Origin: Hormiphora californensis
Taxonomy: Eukaryota; Ctenophora; Tentaculata; Cydippida; Pleurobrachiidae
Assembly: GCA_020137815.1 (NCBI GenBank)
Contig: CM035351.1
Location: 6,469,397 to 6,533,396 of the forward strand
DNA: 64,000 nucleotides
Direction of reading: 5' to 3'
The notes beneath the pieces were generated by a model. It was not told the origin of the DNA and made no database searches. It was given only the letters and a program-made list of their open reading frames with translations. The position numbers were made by a program, and so were the translations under genes. This document shows, piece by piece, positions 10,301 to 22,299 of this stretch (its first letter is position 1; every line of letters begins with the position of its first letter).

Positions 10301-13300
10301 CCATCGCCAACCCACAATGTTTCCCCCCCTTTTCCCCCCCCCCCCCCCCTTCCCCCTCTTTTTAAAAATTACCCTGGAACAGGGGACCGTTCCACCCCTG
10401 TGGAACCCCCCAAGCCCCTTTTTCTACTAAACCCCTAAACCCAAACCCCTTTTTCTAAATCCCCTTTCTAACCCCAAACCCCCTAACCCTTTCCAGTACC
10501 ACCCCCGTTCCTTAGAGGTGTTAAAAACCCCCTTCCACGAGGGGGGAGTTTTCCCCCTCCCCAGAGGAATTTCCCCTTTTGGGCCTCCATTTGCCCCTTA
10601 TTCTACTTCAAAACCCCTAAACCCTCCCTTGATCCCAATTTTGGGTAAAAACCCCCATTCCATTTTTTTAATAGGGGCTCCCCCCAGTTAGGGTTGTTTT
10701 TCCCTTAGAGAGAAAAAGTTTTTCCCCGGGCCAAGAGGGAAAAGTTTTAAAAAAACCCCCCTCCAGGAGATGTAGTTTAACCCCCTTTCCCGGGGAGGAA
10801 TGTTTTTCCCCGCTTTACAGAGGATAGTTGCCCCCGGGGGTAAGGGGTTTGTCCGCCCCCCCCTCCCCCCCCTTTCGCTTAAAATTTTTTTACCAAACCC
10901 CCCCTTTCCCGAGGGGTAATTTTTTACCCGCTTCACAAGGATATTTTAAGGGCCCCTTTTTCCCGAGAGGGGGTGTTTAACCCCGCTTTCACAGAGGATG
11001 TTTAAATTTCCCCCGCTTCCCCAAAAGGATATTTTCCCCCGTCCCCGAAAAGGGTATTTTTTAAACCCCATACCCCCTTCCTGAAGGGGTGTTTTTTCCC
11101 CCGGGTCCAGGAGGATGTTTTTCCAAAACCCCAACCCAAAATATTTACCTTCACACCCCCCCCTTCCCCCCAGAGAAGGGGGGGTAAAATTGCCCTCTTC
11201 CCCCCGATGGGGTTTTTCCCCTTCCCCCCTTTTTTCCCCGCTGAGGGGAATTTTTACCCCGCTTCAACCCGGGTTTTTTACCCCCCCATTTTCCCAAAAT
11301 TTTTTGTCCACCCTTTTTCCGGCCCCCCCGGCCCCCAAAGTATAGTTTAACCCCCTTTTACAAGGATAGTTTGCCCCGTCCCAAAAAGGATAGTTCCCCC
11401 AAAAAACCCCCTAACCCCCTTCCTGGAAGATGTTTTCCCCACCCCGCTTCACAGAGGAAAAGTTGCCCCCCTTTCCCCGAGAGGATTTCTAAAACCACCC
11501 CCATACCTCCCTTTTCCCTTCCCCGAGGAATTTTAAAAAAACCCCCCTCCACGAGGAAAAGTTGCCCCCTTCCGGAGAGGGAATTTTACCCCCCGTTCCC
11601 TGGGGGAGGGAAATTTATTCCCCTCCCCCCAAAAGGAAAAAGGGGGTTTCCCCCCTCCGGGGGGGAAATTTTTTCCCCAAACCCCGTTCCCCCTTGATCA
11701 TAATCCCTTTACACACGGGCCCCTGGCCCAAATCCACCCAAATTGACTTTATAAAAGATCACAAACCCTACGCTGAAAGTGTGGTTTTGTGCTGAAAAGC
11801 CCGCAAGGATGGACGGGCAAACCATCTACTAAACGGGAAAACCCAAAAGTGGGCGGGGGATTCCCTTTTACCAACCCCCCTGCCACCGGTGTCAAATTTT
11901 TAAAAAACCCCCCCAAAAACCCCGGCCCTTCTTTCAAAAAACCGATGACTATTAAAATACGGATTGGTTTGAAAAATCACCCCCAAAAATTACTCATCTT
12001 TTCGACATTGGGAACAAAAAAACCCCAAAACCCCCGGGGAAGGGTCCCGGTCAAAAAGGGGAAAGAACCTGACTTGGTATAAAACTGGGTAACTAAATAA
12101 CTTTCCCCAAATTTCCCCGGGACAAAATCTGGATCCTGGAAAGGCTTTGAACGCCCCGTGGGAAGATAAAGGATATGACCCCCTGCCAGGAAAAAAACCG
12201 CTTTGGGGATTCAGATCTATAGAGAAATCTTTAACACATGGTAAAAATCCGACGGAGATGACCATTTTCAACCCTAGCGAAATGGCCTAAAAGTCTCCCG
12301 GTAGTGGGCCTCCCCGGTTAAAAATTTAAAAACCGCGGTCCCCTTTAAAAAAACAAGTTGGGGGGGAAAAACCCCCATTCCGCCCCAAACCCCCCCCCCA
12401 AACCCCCCCCACCCCCCCCCAAAACCCCCCCTACTAAACCCACAAAAAATTTACCACAAAATTAACCAAAACGCTCTTTTTTACCACTTTATCCCCACCA
12501 AAAATAAAAGGAGTTGGGAAACCCCATTTGGGGGATAATTTTTAAATAAACCAAACCCACCCTTCCCCTTTCTTTAAAAACCCCCCCTCAGATCCCAAAT
12601 GAATTTTTATAACTCATACGGGACATCCCCTTTTACCACAAAGGGTAAAGGAAATCAGAGAAACGGGGGCCAACATCTGAACGTGGAGAGACCAAACGCG
12701 GCCCGGCCAAACTGAGCCAAGGGCAAAACCCCCTTTCCCAAAAAACCCTTTTCAAACCCAAAAAACCCAGTGGAAAACGAAGAACCCCCCGCCTACCCCC
12801 CGAAACCATAGGGCTGTTTCCAAAAAATCCTTTGATGGAAACCGAGCCCATCAAGGGCCCTGACTTGAGACAAGGGGCCCCTTGGGGGAAACCCCACGTG
12901 TGGCAAACGTCGACTAGGGCCGGTCATTAAAAAAAAAAACTTTGAAAACCCCAGCTTCAACCACACTGAAACGCTCCGATTTGGGTTTTTGTACTCAGGT
13001 TTTTTCCCAAACCCAAAAGGGAAAATTTAGGCACCAGTGAAACTACCAGCAACCCCCCCCAAAAAAAACAAAAAAAACCTATGTGGGGTGGGGACACTCG
13101 AAGGAGTGGGCCCCCCAAAACTTCGCTCAGACCTTCTAGGGTGACCGAAAAAGAGGGAAGGGGGGGGCCACCCAAAAATTCCAAACTATAGATATCATAT
13201 AGGGAAAAACCCCTCCTACCCCCAAAAGGCTAAAAAACAAAGGGGGATAGGAAAAAATTTAAGCAGAGAAATGCTGGCAAAGGGCCGGGGGAAAAATTAA

Positions 13301-16300
13301 AAGATACAAGAAGAAGGCAAACCTTTTTGCGGAAAAAAACCTGTTTCCCAAACAAACAACCCAAACTTTTTTACCGGAAACTGGAAAAACTTGGGTCGGA
13401 TCCCATAAAACTTTAATCCCCAGAAACCCAAATAGGGCCCCTTAAAAATTCTGGGAAAAAAATCTGGGAAAAAAGAAACTGGCCATAAAAAACCCCGCAG
13501 GGAGAGTGGTTTGACCGGTGTCCCAAAAAATTTTGGAAAAAAGGTCAACCAACGGAGGATTTCCAGATCAACCACGGAAAAGATTTACCGGGCCCCTGCG
13601 AAAGGAATGCCAACTGGTCCTCCCCTGGTTTTTGACGGTCTCCCCCAACGCCCTTTGGATTAAAAACCGACCTGCCTCCATGGGCGGTCACTGGGGGTTC
13701 ATAAATGAAAAACCTCGGGTACGAGTCAGGGGGCCCCAGCGTGGAAAACTGAAGGGAAAAACCTTTCTCCTTCCCCTGGTTAAAGACCCCCCAAGAAGGG
13801 CCCCCCAACCCGGGGTTTTTAAAACTTCAGGGGCCCCTAAAAACCCTTCTCCCCAACCTCTGGAAGTTTTATACCCAAAAAATATTATCAAAAACCCCAG
13901 ACCAGCACCCTCGAGGGAAGCGGGGCTCCTTTCCCGGAAAAAAGCAAAAGGGGTGGGCCCGGGAAAAAGACAGGGGGTACCCGGGGGCAAATAGGCAACG
14001 CAAAATGATCTTGGGGGGACATTTTCAAACGCACAAAATTTATCGGGGTTTTTATGGCCCCCAACATCGATTTAAAAAAAAGGCCTCCCACCCCGATCCC
14101 ACACTCCTGGATCCTAAAAACCCAAAAGGAGATTTTCAAAATAAACCCCCAAGAAATCCCCCGGGGTTCGAGGCAAACGTTCCCAAAAGTTGTTGTCCAA
14201 AAATAGGGAAAAACTGGCCAGGGGCCCCAAGGGCCCAAAACACATCAAGAGAGGCCTCTTCCAAGGAGGGCGCGTCTCCCCTATACACTTTATTAAGGAC
14301 TGATTTCCCCTTTTTCCCTGCTCCCCCCAAGGGGCCCCCCGGGGAGGCTACCCCAAACCCAATCCAAATGCTTCCCAAACACAACATCTAGAATTTAAAA
14401 AACCCCCCGCCCTTAAAGGCCGGGGGCCTTAACTTAAAAAAAAAAAAAAAAAAAAATTCAAAAGGAAAAAAAAAAACCTTTTTCCCCCACCTTAAAAAAT
14501 TCCCCCGGGGTTTACCCCCTTTTGGGAAAACCAAAATCAACATGTCCTTTTGGGATATCCAAATGTGGGGCCTAGACACGTGGGTGGAGTCGAAGGGCCC
14601 AAAAGGCCGGGGAAAAGACCCCTTTCCCCTGGAACGAATTTCCTAAGTGGAGGGTGGGGGCTACAAAGTCCCTCCAAACCTGGAGATTTACTGTATTCTA
14701 CCCTCCCAAAAAATGAAAGCTAAGGTTCCCAAAAAAACGAGACAAAATCGAAGAGTTTAAGAAGCTTTTCCTCCGGGGGCCTGTCAGGCAAGAAAAATTT
14801 TCACTGCAACAAACACAGGGGGGGGGATAACCCCGTTTATCCGTTCGGGTGTGAATTCTTTGGGTGGAAACCAATTCCGAAACCAAAAAGGGCTAGTAGC
14901 ATTAAACCCCCCGGGCCCCCTTAGAAAAAAGGGGTTCAACATCATGACTCCCCTCGACATAAGGGCACCAAAAAGGAAAAAAAAGGGGGGTAGGGGGCCC
15001 CCCCAGGGGGATTGGGGGAAAATGTCATTGCGAAAGGGAAAAACAGGAAATCGGACGTTTTTCAACAAATCCACTGGGTCAAAATCTTTGCCCCCACGCA
15101 AGGGTGGGGAGAAAAAGGGGGTGGGTAATTACAGCCCAGGGAAAAACCCAAAACCATGAAGGAAAGATTGGGAGGGGATCTCTTGGGAAATGGAAAGCAA
15201 AGTGTTTTCATGGAAGATTCTTGACAACTTAAAGAAAGGGGGGTTTCGAAACCCCCCTGCCGGGGACCTTGGGGCCCGGGGTCAACAAAGAGAGCCTCGG
15301 GGAGAAAATACCTAACCGACGTATTTTCTGCCCGGATCCAAAGCCACTTTGCACAAAACTGGCTTTAAGGGTGGGTATCGAGAAAGAGGGGTGGAGCGAC
15401 AGAGAATTTCCCCTATATGAACCAACACAAAGAGTCGGTGGGGAAAAACCCCAAACTTAAAAAGGTGGGACGAAACTTTGCCAAACAGATTTTTAAACCC
15501 CACCGATCGAGTAGGGTGCTGCCCCCACAAAATTGGGGGTTTTGCCAGGGCCTCCCCCCCCTTTGGTAATTTTTCCACCTAACCGTCAAAGTGGGGGGGG
15601 CCACTATGCGAGAAAGTGCTTCGAGAATGAGAACTGGGAAATTCCCTCTGGGAAAAATTTCCCCCATACCAAAGGATAACCCCCCAAACGGGCGGTTTAA
15701 AAAACCCGAAATTGGGGGCCTTCTAAACAAACTAAAGAAGGGAAACGCTTCTGATCGATTCCGCTTTACCAAAGGACAGGTCAGTCTCAGAAAAGGGAGA
15801 TGGAGAAATCGAAATTAAACCCGAACTACGGGGGGGGCTCAACACCCAAACGGGGTTTTTAAAAAGGCCACGTTTATCCCTAAACTATCCCACTTTTTGG
15901 GCATTACCCCCCCCGACTGGAGAAGTATCTGAAAGGTATAAACCCCCAAGGTTTTTTCCCCCCCACAAAACCCCGCAAAATCTTTTCCCCTTCAATCCGA
16001 TTAACACGCCCCCCGGGTTTTTTCCCTTTCATTAAACCAACCCCCCCAGCTTTATCCCCCCCTTGGGAATTTTTATTTTAAAATTTTTTATCGGGGTTTT
16101 TTCCCATTTTTTTGTTTGGTTGGAAAAAATTTGGCTTTTTTCCCCTTTTTTCCAAATTTCCGGTTTTTTTTCGTTCCCGGGTCCTTTTCCCGTTCGTTTT
16201 AAATTTTTGGTGGGGGGGTTTTGGGGGGGCCCTTTTCCCTAGTTAACTTGCCCTTTAATTATTTTTCCCTTCTTGAACCCCCAAAGGGGGGCTTTTTTCC

Positions 16301-16740
16301 TTTGTAAGGGGTCTTTCTTCCTATCCTTACTTAAATTTCCCCCTTAAAAAGGTTTTTTCCCCCCGGCCTTCCCCGGGGGTTTAAAACCCTTGGGGGGGCC
16401 CCGCCCCCCCCCTCAAACCCCCACGCAAAGGGGCCTTACGGGCCCCCCTGCGGGAGTGGGGCTGTTGGAACCCGGGGGAAAAGAGAGGGAGAGAGAGAAA
16501 AGAGAGAGAAGAGGAGAAGAGAGAGAAGAGAGAAAGAGGAGAGAGAGGGTAGAGAAGAGTAGAGGGGAAAATAGAGGAGAAAGCAGGGCGGAAAACACCC
16601 CAACTTGAAAAAAAGGATAAAGAACGGGGGCCCCTTCATTCCCGCAAAAAGTTTTTGATGTTTACCAAAACAATCATTTCAAAAGTCTAAAATATCTTAA
16701 AAAACTTTTAAACCCATTTTCGTTTTTTGCCGGGATTTTG
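10300..16740. other. low-confidence consensus; degraded minisatellite and unreadable interior
   Basis: From about 10,300 the sequence is dominated by runs of C, G, A and T in a way not seen elsewhere in the window. About 10,480-11,700 shows a degenerate tandem repeat with cores such as GAGGATAGTTT and CCCGCTTCACAGAGG at ~40-50 bp spacing. About 12,600-15,850 looks non-repetitive, but no frame is open beyond what composition allows and no motif is recognisable. At 16,640-16,760 it is recognisably a noisy reverse complement of 9,230-9,300, which suggests consensus error. ORFs here should not be annotated. It might hide the coding part of a large transposon. Confidence 0.6.
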
Positions 16741-17290
16741 GTCTTGTTTGGTTGTCCCAAAAATGTCCATTTTAAGGGCTTTTTGAGGCCCTCCCCCTAA
16801 TTAGGTTTCTTAATTTTGGGGTTTCTTAATTTTGGGGTTTCTTAATTTTGGGGTTCTTAATTTTGGGGTTTTCTTATTTTTGGGGTTTCTTATTTTTGGG
16901 GTTTCTTATTTTGGGGTTTCTTAATTTTGGGGTTTCTTAATTTTGGGGTTTCTTAATTTTGGGGTTTCTTAATTTTGGGGTTTCTTAATTTTGGGGTTTC
17001 TTAATTTTGGGGTTTCTTAATTTTGGGGTTTCTTAATTTTGGGGTTTCTTAATTTTGGGGTTTCTTAATTTTGGGGTTTCTTAATTTTGGGGTTTCTTAT
17101 TTTTGGGGTTTCTTATTTTTGGTTTCTTATTTTTTTAGTTTCTTAATTTTGGTTTCTTATTTTTTCAGTTTCTTAATAAACGAGAGAGTTTCTTATTTTT
17201 ATGGTTTCTAAATTTTGGGGTTTCTTGTAAAAAAGTTTATTATTTAAAAGTTTCTTGAAATATGCGAGCTTAATTAACGAGAGTAAGGTA
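16741..17290. repeat. right arm of large inverted repeat; ~16-bp tandem array
   Basis: Reverse complement of the left arm: AGGGCTTTTTGAGGCCCTCC, then a tandem array of TTTCTTAATTTTGGGG units (about 16,800-17,220), ending CGAGAGTAAGGTA. The array units are more uniform here than in the left arm. Confidence 0.85.
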
Positions 17291-17381
17291 AATCCAAAGT
17301 AGCTATCTGAGGGACTATATAATATAGGGCCTACCGCCTATACAAGTGCCGTCTTTGATTTCAATATTAATCCAATATAGG

Positions 17382-17555
17382 ATGCCGAAGTATAAAGCTG
17401 CATCCCAGACCAAGAAAGACACCCCCGCCACGAGGAAGAAACGTCGAGCCCTGATCAAAGAGGGTCACGAGAAAATGATAACACATGGTGTACCTGTATT
17501 TGCAGCCGCTTTTGTGGCCTTATTGGTCACAATTTATTATTGCACTCTGAAATGA
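17382..17555 (+). CDS. small basic single-pass (tail-anchored type) membrane protein
   Basis: 57-aa ORF. The start is chosen at MPKYK because a splice acceptor (CCAATATAG) ends 1 nt before that ATG; the upstream in-frame ATG lies before the acceptor. Residues 1-34 are strongly basic (TRKKRRALIKEGHEK). Residues about 37-54 form one hydrophobic helix (PVFAAAFVALLVTIYYC) right at the C-terminus, so it is probably tail-anchored in the ER or mitochondrial outer membrane. I do not recognise the family. Two diverged copies of the stop-codon region (CTCTGAAATGAAAAGG) follow in tandem at about 17,595-17,660. It lies immediately outside the large inverted repeat. Confidence 0.5.
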   Translation: MPKYKAASQTKKDTPATRKKRRALIKEGHEKMITHGVPVFAAAFVALLVTIYYCTLK

Positions 17556-17978
17556 AAAGGAAAATTAAATGTGGCCCTATTATCTCCAATTTATTATTGC
17601 ACTCTGAAATGAAAAGGGAAATTATATGTAACACTCTGAAATGAAAAGGAAAATTAAATGTGACCCTATCATTTCCAATTTACTAAAACCACTTAGTTGT
17701 TAGCTAACTGTGCCTGAACCGGTATATCTTTGTTTTTGTGCTTTGAAATGAAAATGGAATATATATGTGTACATTGTTTAACTTCTTTGTATGTCTTATA
17801 TTAACTCTCTATGTGTATATTTTACTATTTAACATTCAGAATCGTTTTCGATTTTTAACAATTTTAACAGTTTAAATGTAAATGGTATGTGAAAAAGTTA
17901 TGAATGTTAAATGTCTTAAAATCTTTACCGTATTTGTATAGGGAAGTTCGTAGTCGTCAATTTTCCATTCCCTGACCC

Positions 17979-19335
17979 ATTATTCCCGGCCCTAGATCCC
18001 GGTAAACTGACCCATTATTCCCGGCCCTAGTTCCCGGTAAACTGATCCATTATTCCCGGCCCTAGATCCCGGTAAACTGACCCATTATTCCCGGCCCTAT
18101 TTCCCGGTAAACTGACCCATTATTCCCGGCCCTAGTACCCGGTAAACTGACCCATTATTCCCGGCCCTAGTACCCGGTAAACTGACCCATTATTCCCGGC
18201 CCTAGTACCCGGTAAACTGACCCATTATTCCCGGCCCTAGTACCCGGTAAACTGACCCATTATTCCCGGCCCTAGTACCCGGTAAACTGACCCATTATTC
18301 CCGGCCCTAGTACCCGGTAAACTGACCCATTATTCCCGGCCCTAGTACCCGGTAAACTGACCCATTATTCCCGGCCCTAGTACCCGGTAAACTGACCCAT
18401 TATTCCCGGCCCTAGTACCCGGTAAACTGACCCATTATTCCCGGCCCTAGTACCCGGTAAACTGACCCATTATTCCCGGCCCTAGTTACCCGGTAAACTG
18501 ACCCATTATTCCCGGCCCTAGTACCCGGTAAACTGACCCATTATTCCCGGCCCTAGTTACCCGGTAAACTGACCCATTATTCCCGGCCCTAGTACCCGGT
18601 AAACTGACCCATTATTCCCGGCCCTAGTACCCGGTAAACTGACCCATTATTCCCGGCCCTAGTACCCGGTAAACTGACCCATTATTCCCGGCCCTAGTAC
18701 CCGGTAAACTGACCCATTATTCCCGGCCCTAGTACCCGGTAAACTGACCCATTATTCCCGGCCCTAGTACCCGGTAAACTGACCCATTATTCCCGGCCCT
18801 AGTACCCGGTAAACTGACCCATTATTCCCGGCCCTAGTACCCGGTAAACTGACCCATTATTCCCGGCCCTAGTACCCGGTAAACTGACCCATTATTCCCG
18901 GCCCTAGTACCCGGTAAACTGACCCATTATTCCCGGCCCTAGTACCCGGTAAACTGACCCATTATTCCCGGCCCTAGTACCCGGTAAACTGACCCATTAT
19001 TCCCGGCCCTAGTACCCGGTAAACTGACCCATTATTCCCGGCCCTAGTACCCGGTAAACTGACCCATTATTCCCGGCCCTAGTACCCGGTAAACTGACCC
19101 ATTATTCCCGGCCCTAGTACCCGGTAAACTGACCCATTATTCCCGGCCCTAGTACCCGGTAAACTGACCCATTATTCCCGGCCCTAGTTCCCGGTAAACT
19201 GACCCATTATTCCCGGCCCTAGTTCCCGGTAAACTGACCCATTATTCCCGGCCCTAGTACCCGGTAAACTGACCCATTATTCCCGGCCCTAGATCCCGGT
19301 AAACTGACCCATTATTCCCGGCGCTAATACCCATT
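17979..19335. repeat. 35-bp satellite array, ~38 copies
   Basis: Tandem units of 35 bp containing CCCGGTAAACTGACCCATTA and TTCCCGGCCCTAGTA. The central copies are nearly identical, while variants (TAGATCCC, TAGTTCCC) sit at both ends, the usual pattern of homogenisation by unequal exchange. The array stops about 30 bp before the TMEM258 start codon. No spacers of changing sequence, so it is not a CRISPR array. Confidence 0.97.
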
Positions 19336-19361
19336 ATTCCCTATGATAGCACTTTCTAGCC

Positions 19362-20977
19362 ATGGATCTCGAGTATACGCCACACACTTCCCCCATCAAC
19401 CCTGGTCTCTACTCGCAGCTCTCTCTTGTTCTTATGGGTATTGGAATCTTCTTCATGGCATGGTTCTTTGTTTATGAGGTAAACTAATTTACACAAGCAA
19501 TACTTGTCATCAGAGTCCAGAGAACTTTATTCTGCACTGGATGCAGAAAGAGAAATAATGTAATGCCTATTATTCTCACTCCTCCTTCCCTAATGCTATT
19601 ATTAAATTCCCTCCCACCCTGTTAAATACTATCTCTCTTTCACTTAAAGTTGTGATCCCCATCAAGAGCCTTGTTTTCATTTCATCTCCTCGTCACATCT
19701 GATGCACTCTAAAAGCCCCCATTTTCACTATGGTGTTATTTATTTGGTTGATCCTCTCTGCTCTCCTCGGAGGGGGCACATCAGCTCTTCTGAATAGTCA
19801 CGAGGTTGCCACCGCTAACAAACTAAAGTGCGACCTGTATGCGGTCGTTGATGAGCCGAAGAAGACCAAAAAGTGGAAAAGCTGCAAGTCGAATGATGAG
19901 AAGGTGTTTGCGTGTCGTGAGAAGGGTTATGAGGTCTCTAAAAAGGGTCTAGTTGATGAGGACATGGTGGCCTGTGAATATATCTTCTCCTCAGATCATT
20001 ATACCATCCACGCCGCTCTGATCGAGGCCGGTAAGGCGGCAGTGGTGACGAAATGGAAGAAGAAAGAGGACACTTTTGATGATGCTATAGATGTTGTCGT
20101 GGATGAGACCGTCGAGAACTTGACGGCACAAAAATCTGGAACAGAAGTGGACAAGAAAAAGGCGGAATATGTGCTCATCCGTGCGATGCGGGAGATGGAA
20201 ATTAAGGAGGATGTGGTGAGACTATTAGAGGAAATGAGTGTAGTGATATCGCCCATGAGAGAGGAATTAGCGAAGAAGAGGAAACAGGTTCTGCTACAGT
20301 ATGAAGATATCAGGGGCTATGCTGAATTAAGAACACCTCCCCCCTTTCTTAATTGGTAATGAAATTACTCCTCCACGCTATAATAGCTCACAAATATAAT
20401 GCACTAGTGGGGGTGACTTCGTTACAAACCCTTTTGCTAATATATGGGGTGAGATTAAGTCCCATTTTCCCCGTTATTACATGTGTCAGCACCCTCGTTG
20501 TGCTCATATGACGGCAAAATACCGCATAATTACCAGGAGACACATCATTTTCCGTGAGATTGACAGTTTGTGACTGTCATGTCGTGTGATAGTTTGTTAC
20601 TCAACAAGTGATTAACATCAAATCAAGCTAAACTTGACATACTTCTACAACTTCTCATATTCATATAATAATTCATATTCAGATTTCAGACATAACTCTC
20701 TGATAAACTTCCCAGACAAGCTTGCAATGTTTCTCTCTCCCTCCCTCTTTGACATGTCCCCCCCTACCTAGCTCCGTGCCCCACATATTACACATGTATA
20801 GGAGCGTTATCTAACATAACAACCAGATAATATTGACATGTCCCCCCCCTCCCCCAGGTAACATCAACCAAGTTCAGCCGCCAGATCTCGATCGAGGGAA
20901 TGCTCTCCTTGACAGCTGCTGCCTTCCTTGGCTTCGGAACTCTATTTACCATGCTGTGGGCAGGGATCTATGTGTGA
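19362..20977 (+). CDS. TMEM258: TMEM258, oligosaccharyltransferase subunit (two exons)
   Basis: Exon 1 is 19362-19478 and exon 2 is 20858-20977, in phase 0 with GT/AG boundaries. Together they encode 78 aa, close to the ~79 aa of human TMEM258. The two hydrophobic helices contain LVLMGIGIFFMAWFFVYE and AAFLGFGTLFTMLWAGIYV. The family signatures HTSPINP and VTSTKFSRQ surround them. TMEM258 is an ER-membrane subunit of the STT3A oligosaccharyltransferase complex for N-glycosylation. The start codon follows an acceptor-like CTTTCTAG by 2 nt, and a 35-bp satellite ends about 30 bp upstream. The 1.38-kb intron contains a separate same-strand ORF (19730-20359). Confidence 0.95.
19730..20359 (+). 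CDS. unrecognised secreted-type protein nested in TMEM258 intron
   Basis: Intact 209-aa single-exon ORF on the same strand as its host gene. Residues 1-19 look like a signal peptide (VLFIWLILSALLGGGTSA). The mature part has four Cys in its first half and is highly charged. The second half (about 110-195) is rich in E, K, V and L and likely helical (ALIEAGKAAVVTKWKKK, EMEIKEDVVRLLEEM). No family recognised. The codon pattern and length argue for a real gene. There is no convincing acceptor next to its ATG, unlike most other genes here. It may be a lineage-specific gene or an alternative product of the TMEM258 locus. Confidence 0.55.
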   Translation: MVLFIWLILSALLGGGTSALLNSHEVATANKLKCDLYAVVDEPKKTKKWKSCKSNDEKVFACREKGYEVSKKGLVDEDMVACEYIFSSDHYTIHAALIEAGKAAVVTKWKKKEDTFDDAIDVVVDETVENLTAQKSGTEVDKKKAEYVLIRAMREMEIKEDVVRLLEEMSVVISPMREELAKKRKQVLLQYEDIRGYAELRTPPPFLNW

Positions 20978-22299
20978 GACATTTGTGTTTATTTTTTATG
21001 AGATGCTATTAAAGTTATGCCAAACGAGAGAGAGAGAGACTGTGAGTGCTGACAACTGTTTTTTGGTTAGATATATATTCTGCTACCCTTCTTCTCTCCC
21101 TCCATTAAATATTGGTTTTGTACAAATCTTAATAAGGGGTGCAGCAGTGAAGGGAAGGGGAGGGGAGCAGGATTCTCTACCTCGAGTATGACTTCATGTT
21201 TACTCTCTTCCACCATTTTCCTAGAAGACTAGAAAACGTTGCCGACAGATTAAAACGGTATTACATATACTCACAGCTGCACCCCTATTTATGGTTCAGT
21301 TTAACAGTGGTTATTGTTTCTGGAAGATGGAGCTATAAATGGTCCCATTTTCTTAAACCGAGCGCTAATAAAGGGTGGAGACATTACGTAGAGCTCAACT
21401 GTTTACTATCTAGCGGTCCGTCTAAATCATCGTACAAATATTCACTCATATAATGCACTTAGTAAATCTCTTTGTCAGATAGATCATAATATACTAGTCT
21501 AAAAACGGAGTAGATAAAGGTTAAGCTGATTTACTATATGTGGAATAAAACCACTTAAAACCGGTATACCTTTGTTCTAGAACTCGATTCAAGAGCTATA
21601 TATCAAATTAAGTGCTTTTCCACCATGTCCTCTCAGTCGAACAGTTTTGAGATGATCACTTGCACTCTGTGTGAGGAGCAATTCAATCAGAAAGCTCCTC
21701 CTCCAGCTGCTTACAGGGTGGTCCATCATCATCTTGTGTATGACAATGGTAAAACTTCTTCTTTGCAGAAATGGAAGAATTGCTGCCGGAATCCTCTTTT
21801 CTTCATGTTCGTACGGCGCGGTGTCCTCTAAAGAGGGTTTGGTGACGTGTGCGCGTCTCAAACCATTCCGCGCGATAAGAAGTGAGCCGTCACACTTCTC
21901 GCCCGGATCAGATCGGCCGTCACCGTTTTCAACCAGACTTGTTAACTGGTGATGTGGTTTAAACCACTTGTTTTAACGCTATCCGGATTCCGGCACCTCC
22001 AGAAATTACATAAGTATCCACCATTTCATCAGAAGATCTGTCCGACAGCTAAAGGAAACACAGACTTCACATAAGAATAAATTCAAATCAGTCAAAAATA
22101 AAAACGTGTATCACGATTTAATCAATTCGATAGTGTATAAGTGTACACTGTCGAATTGATTAAGTTACGAGTGCCATGAATTAATTTCAGAGACTACTTC
22201 AGGGGAAGATCGCAGCTTGATCTCCCCTGAAGCAATCTCTGAAATTAATTCCTAGCTCATTGATTGTATTGTCCTCCCCTTCACACAAGTTCACACAGT
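20978..22299. other. intergenic; two adjacent hairpins
   Basis: No gene recognised. Two side-by-side inverted repeats are visible: 22118-22163 (TTAATCAATTCGA arms) and 22178-22251 (GAATTAATTTCAGAGA arms with an inner CTTCAGGGGA / TCCCCTGAAG stem). The rest is AT-rich. Confidence 0.6.

Noticed and set aside
10300-16740. Many ORFs of 60-158 codons on both strands
   Set aside because: Proline, glycine and lysine runs follow homopolymers, the consensus is unreliable, and no family motif could be identified.
17979-19335. CRISPR-like repeated array
   Set aside because: Units are contiguous 35-bp tandem copies without unique spacers, in an animal genome: it is a satellite.
21589-21952. ORFs of 68-93 codons on both strands upstream of the hairpins
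   Set aside because: Mutually overlapping, no domain and no acceptor near a start. Treated as chance frames.
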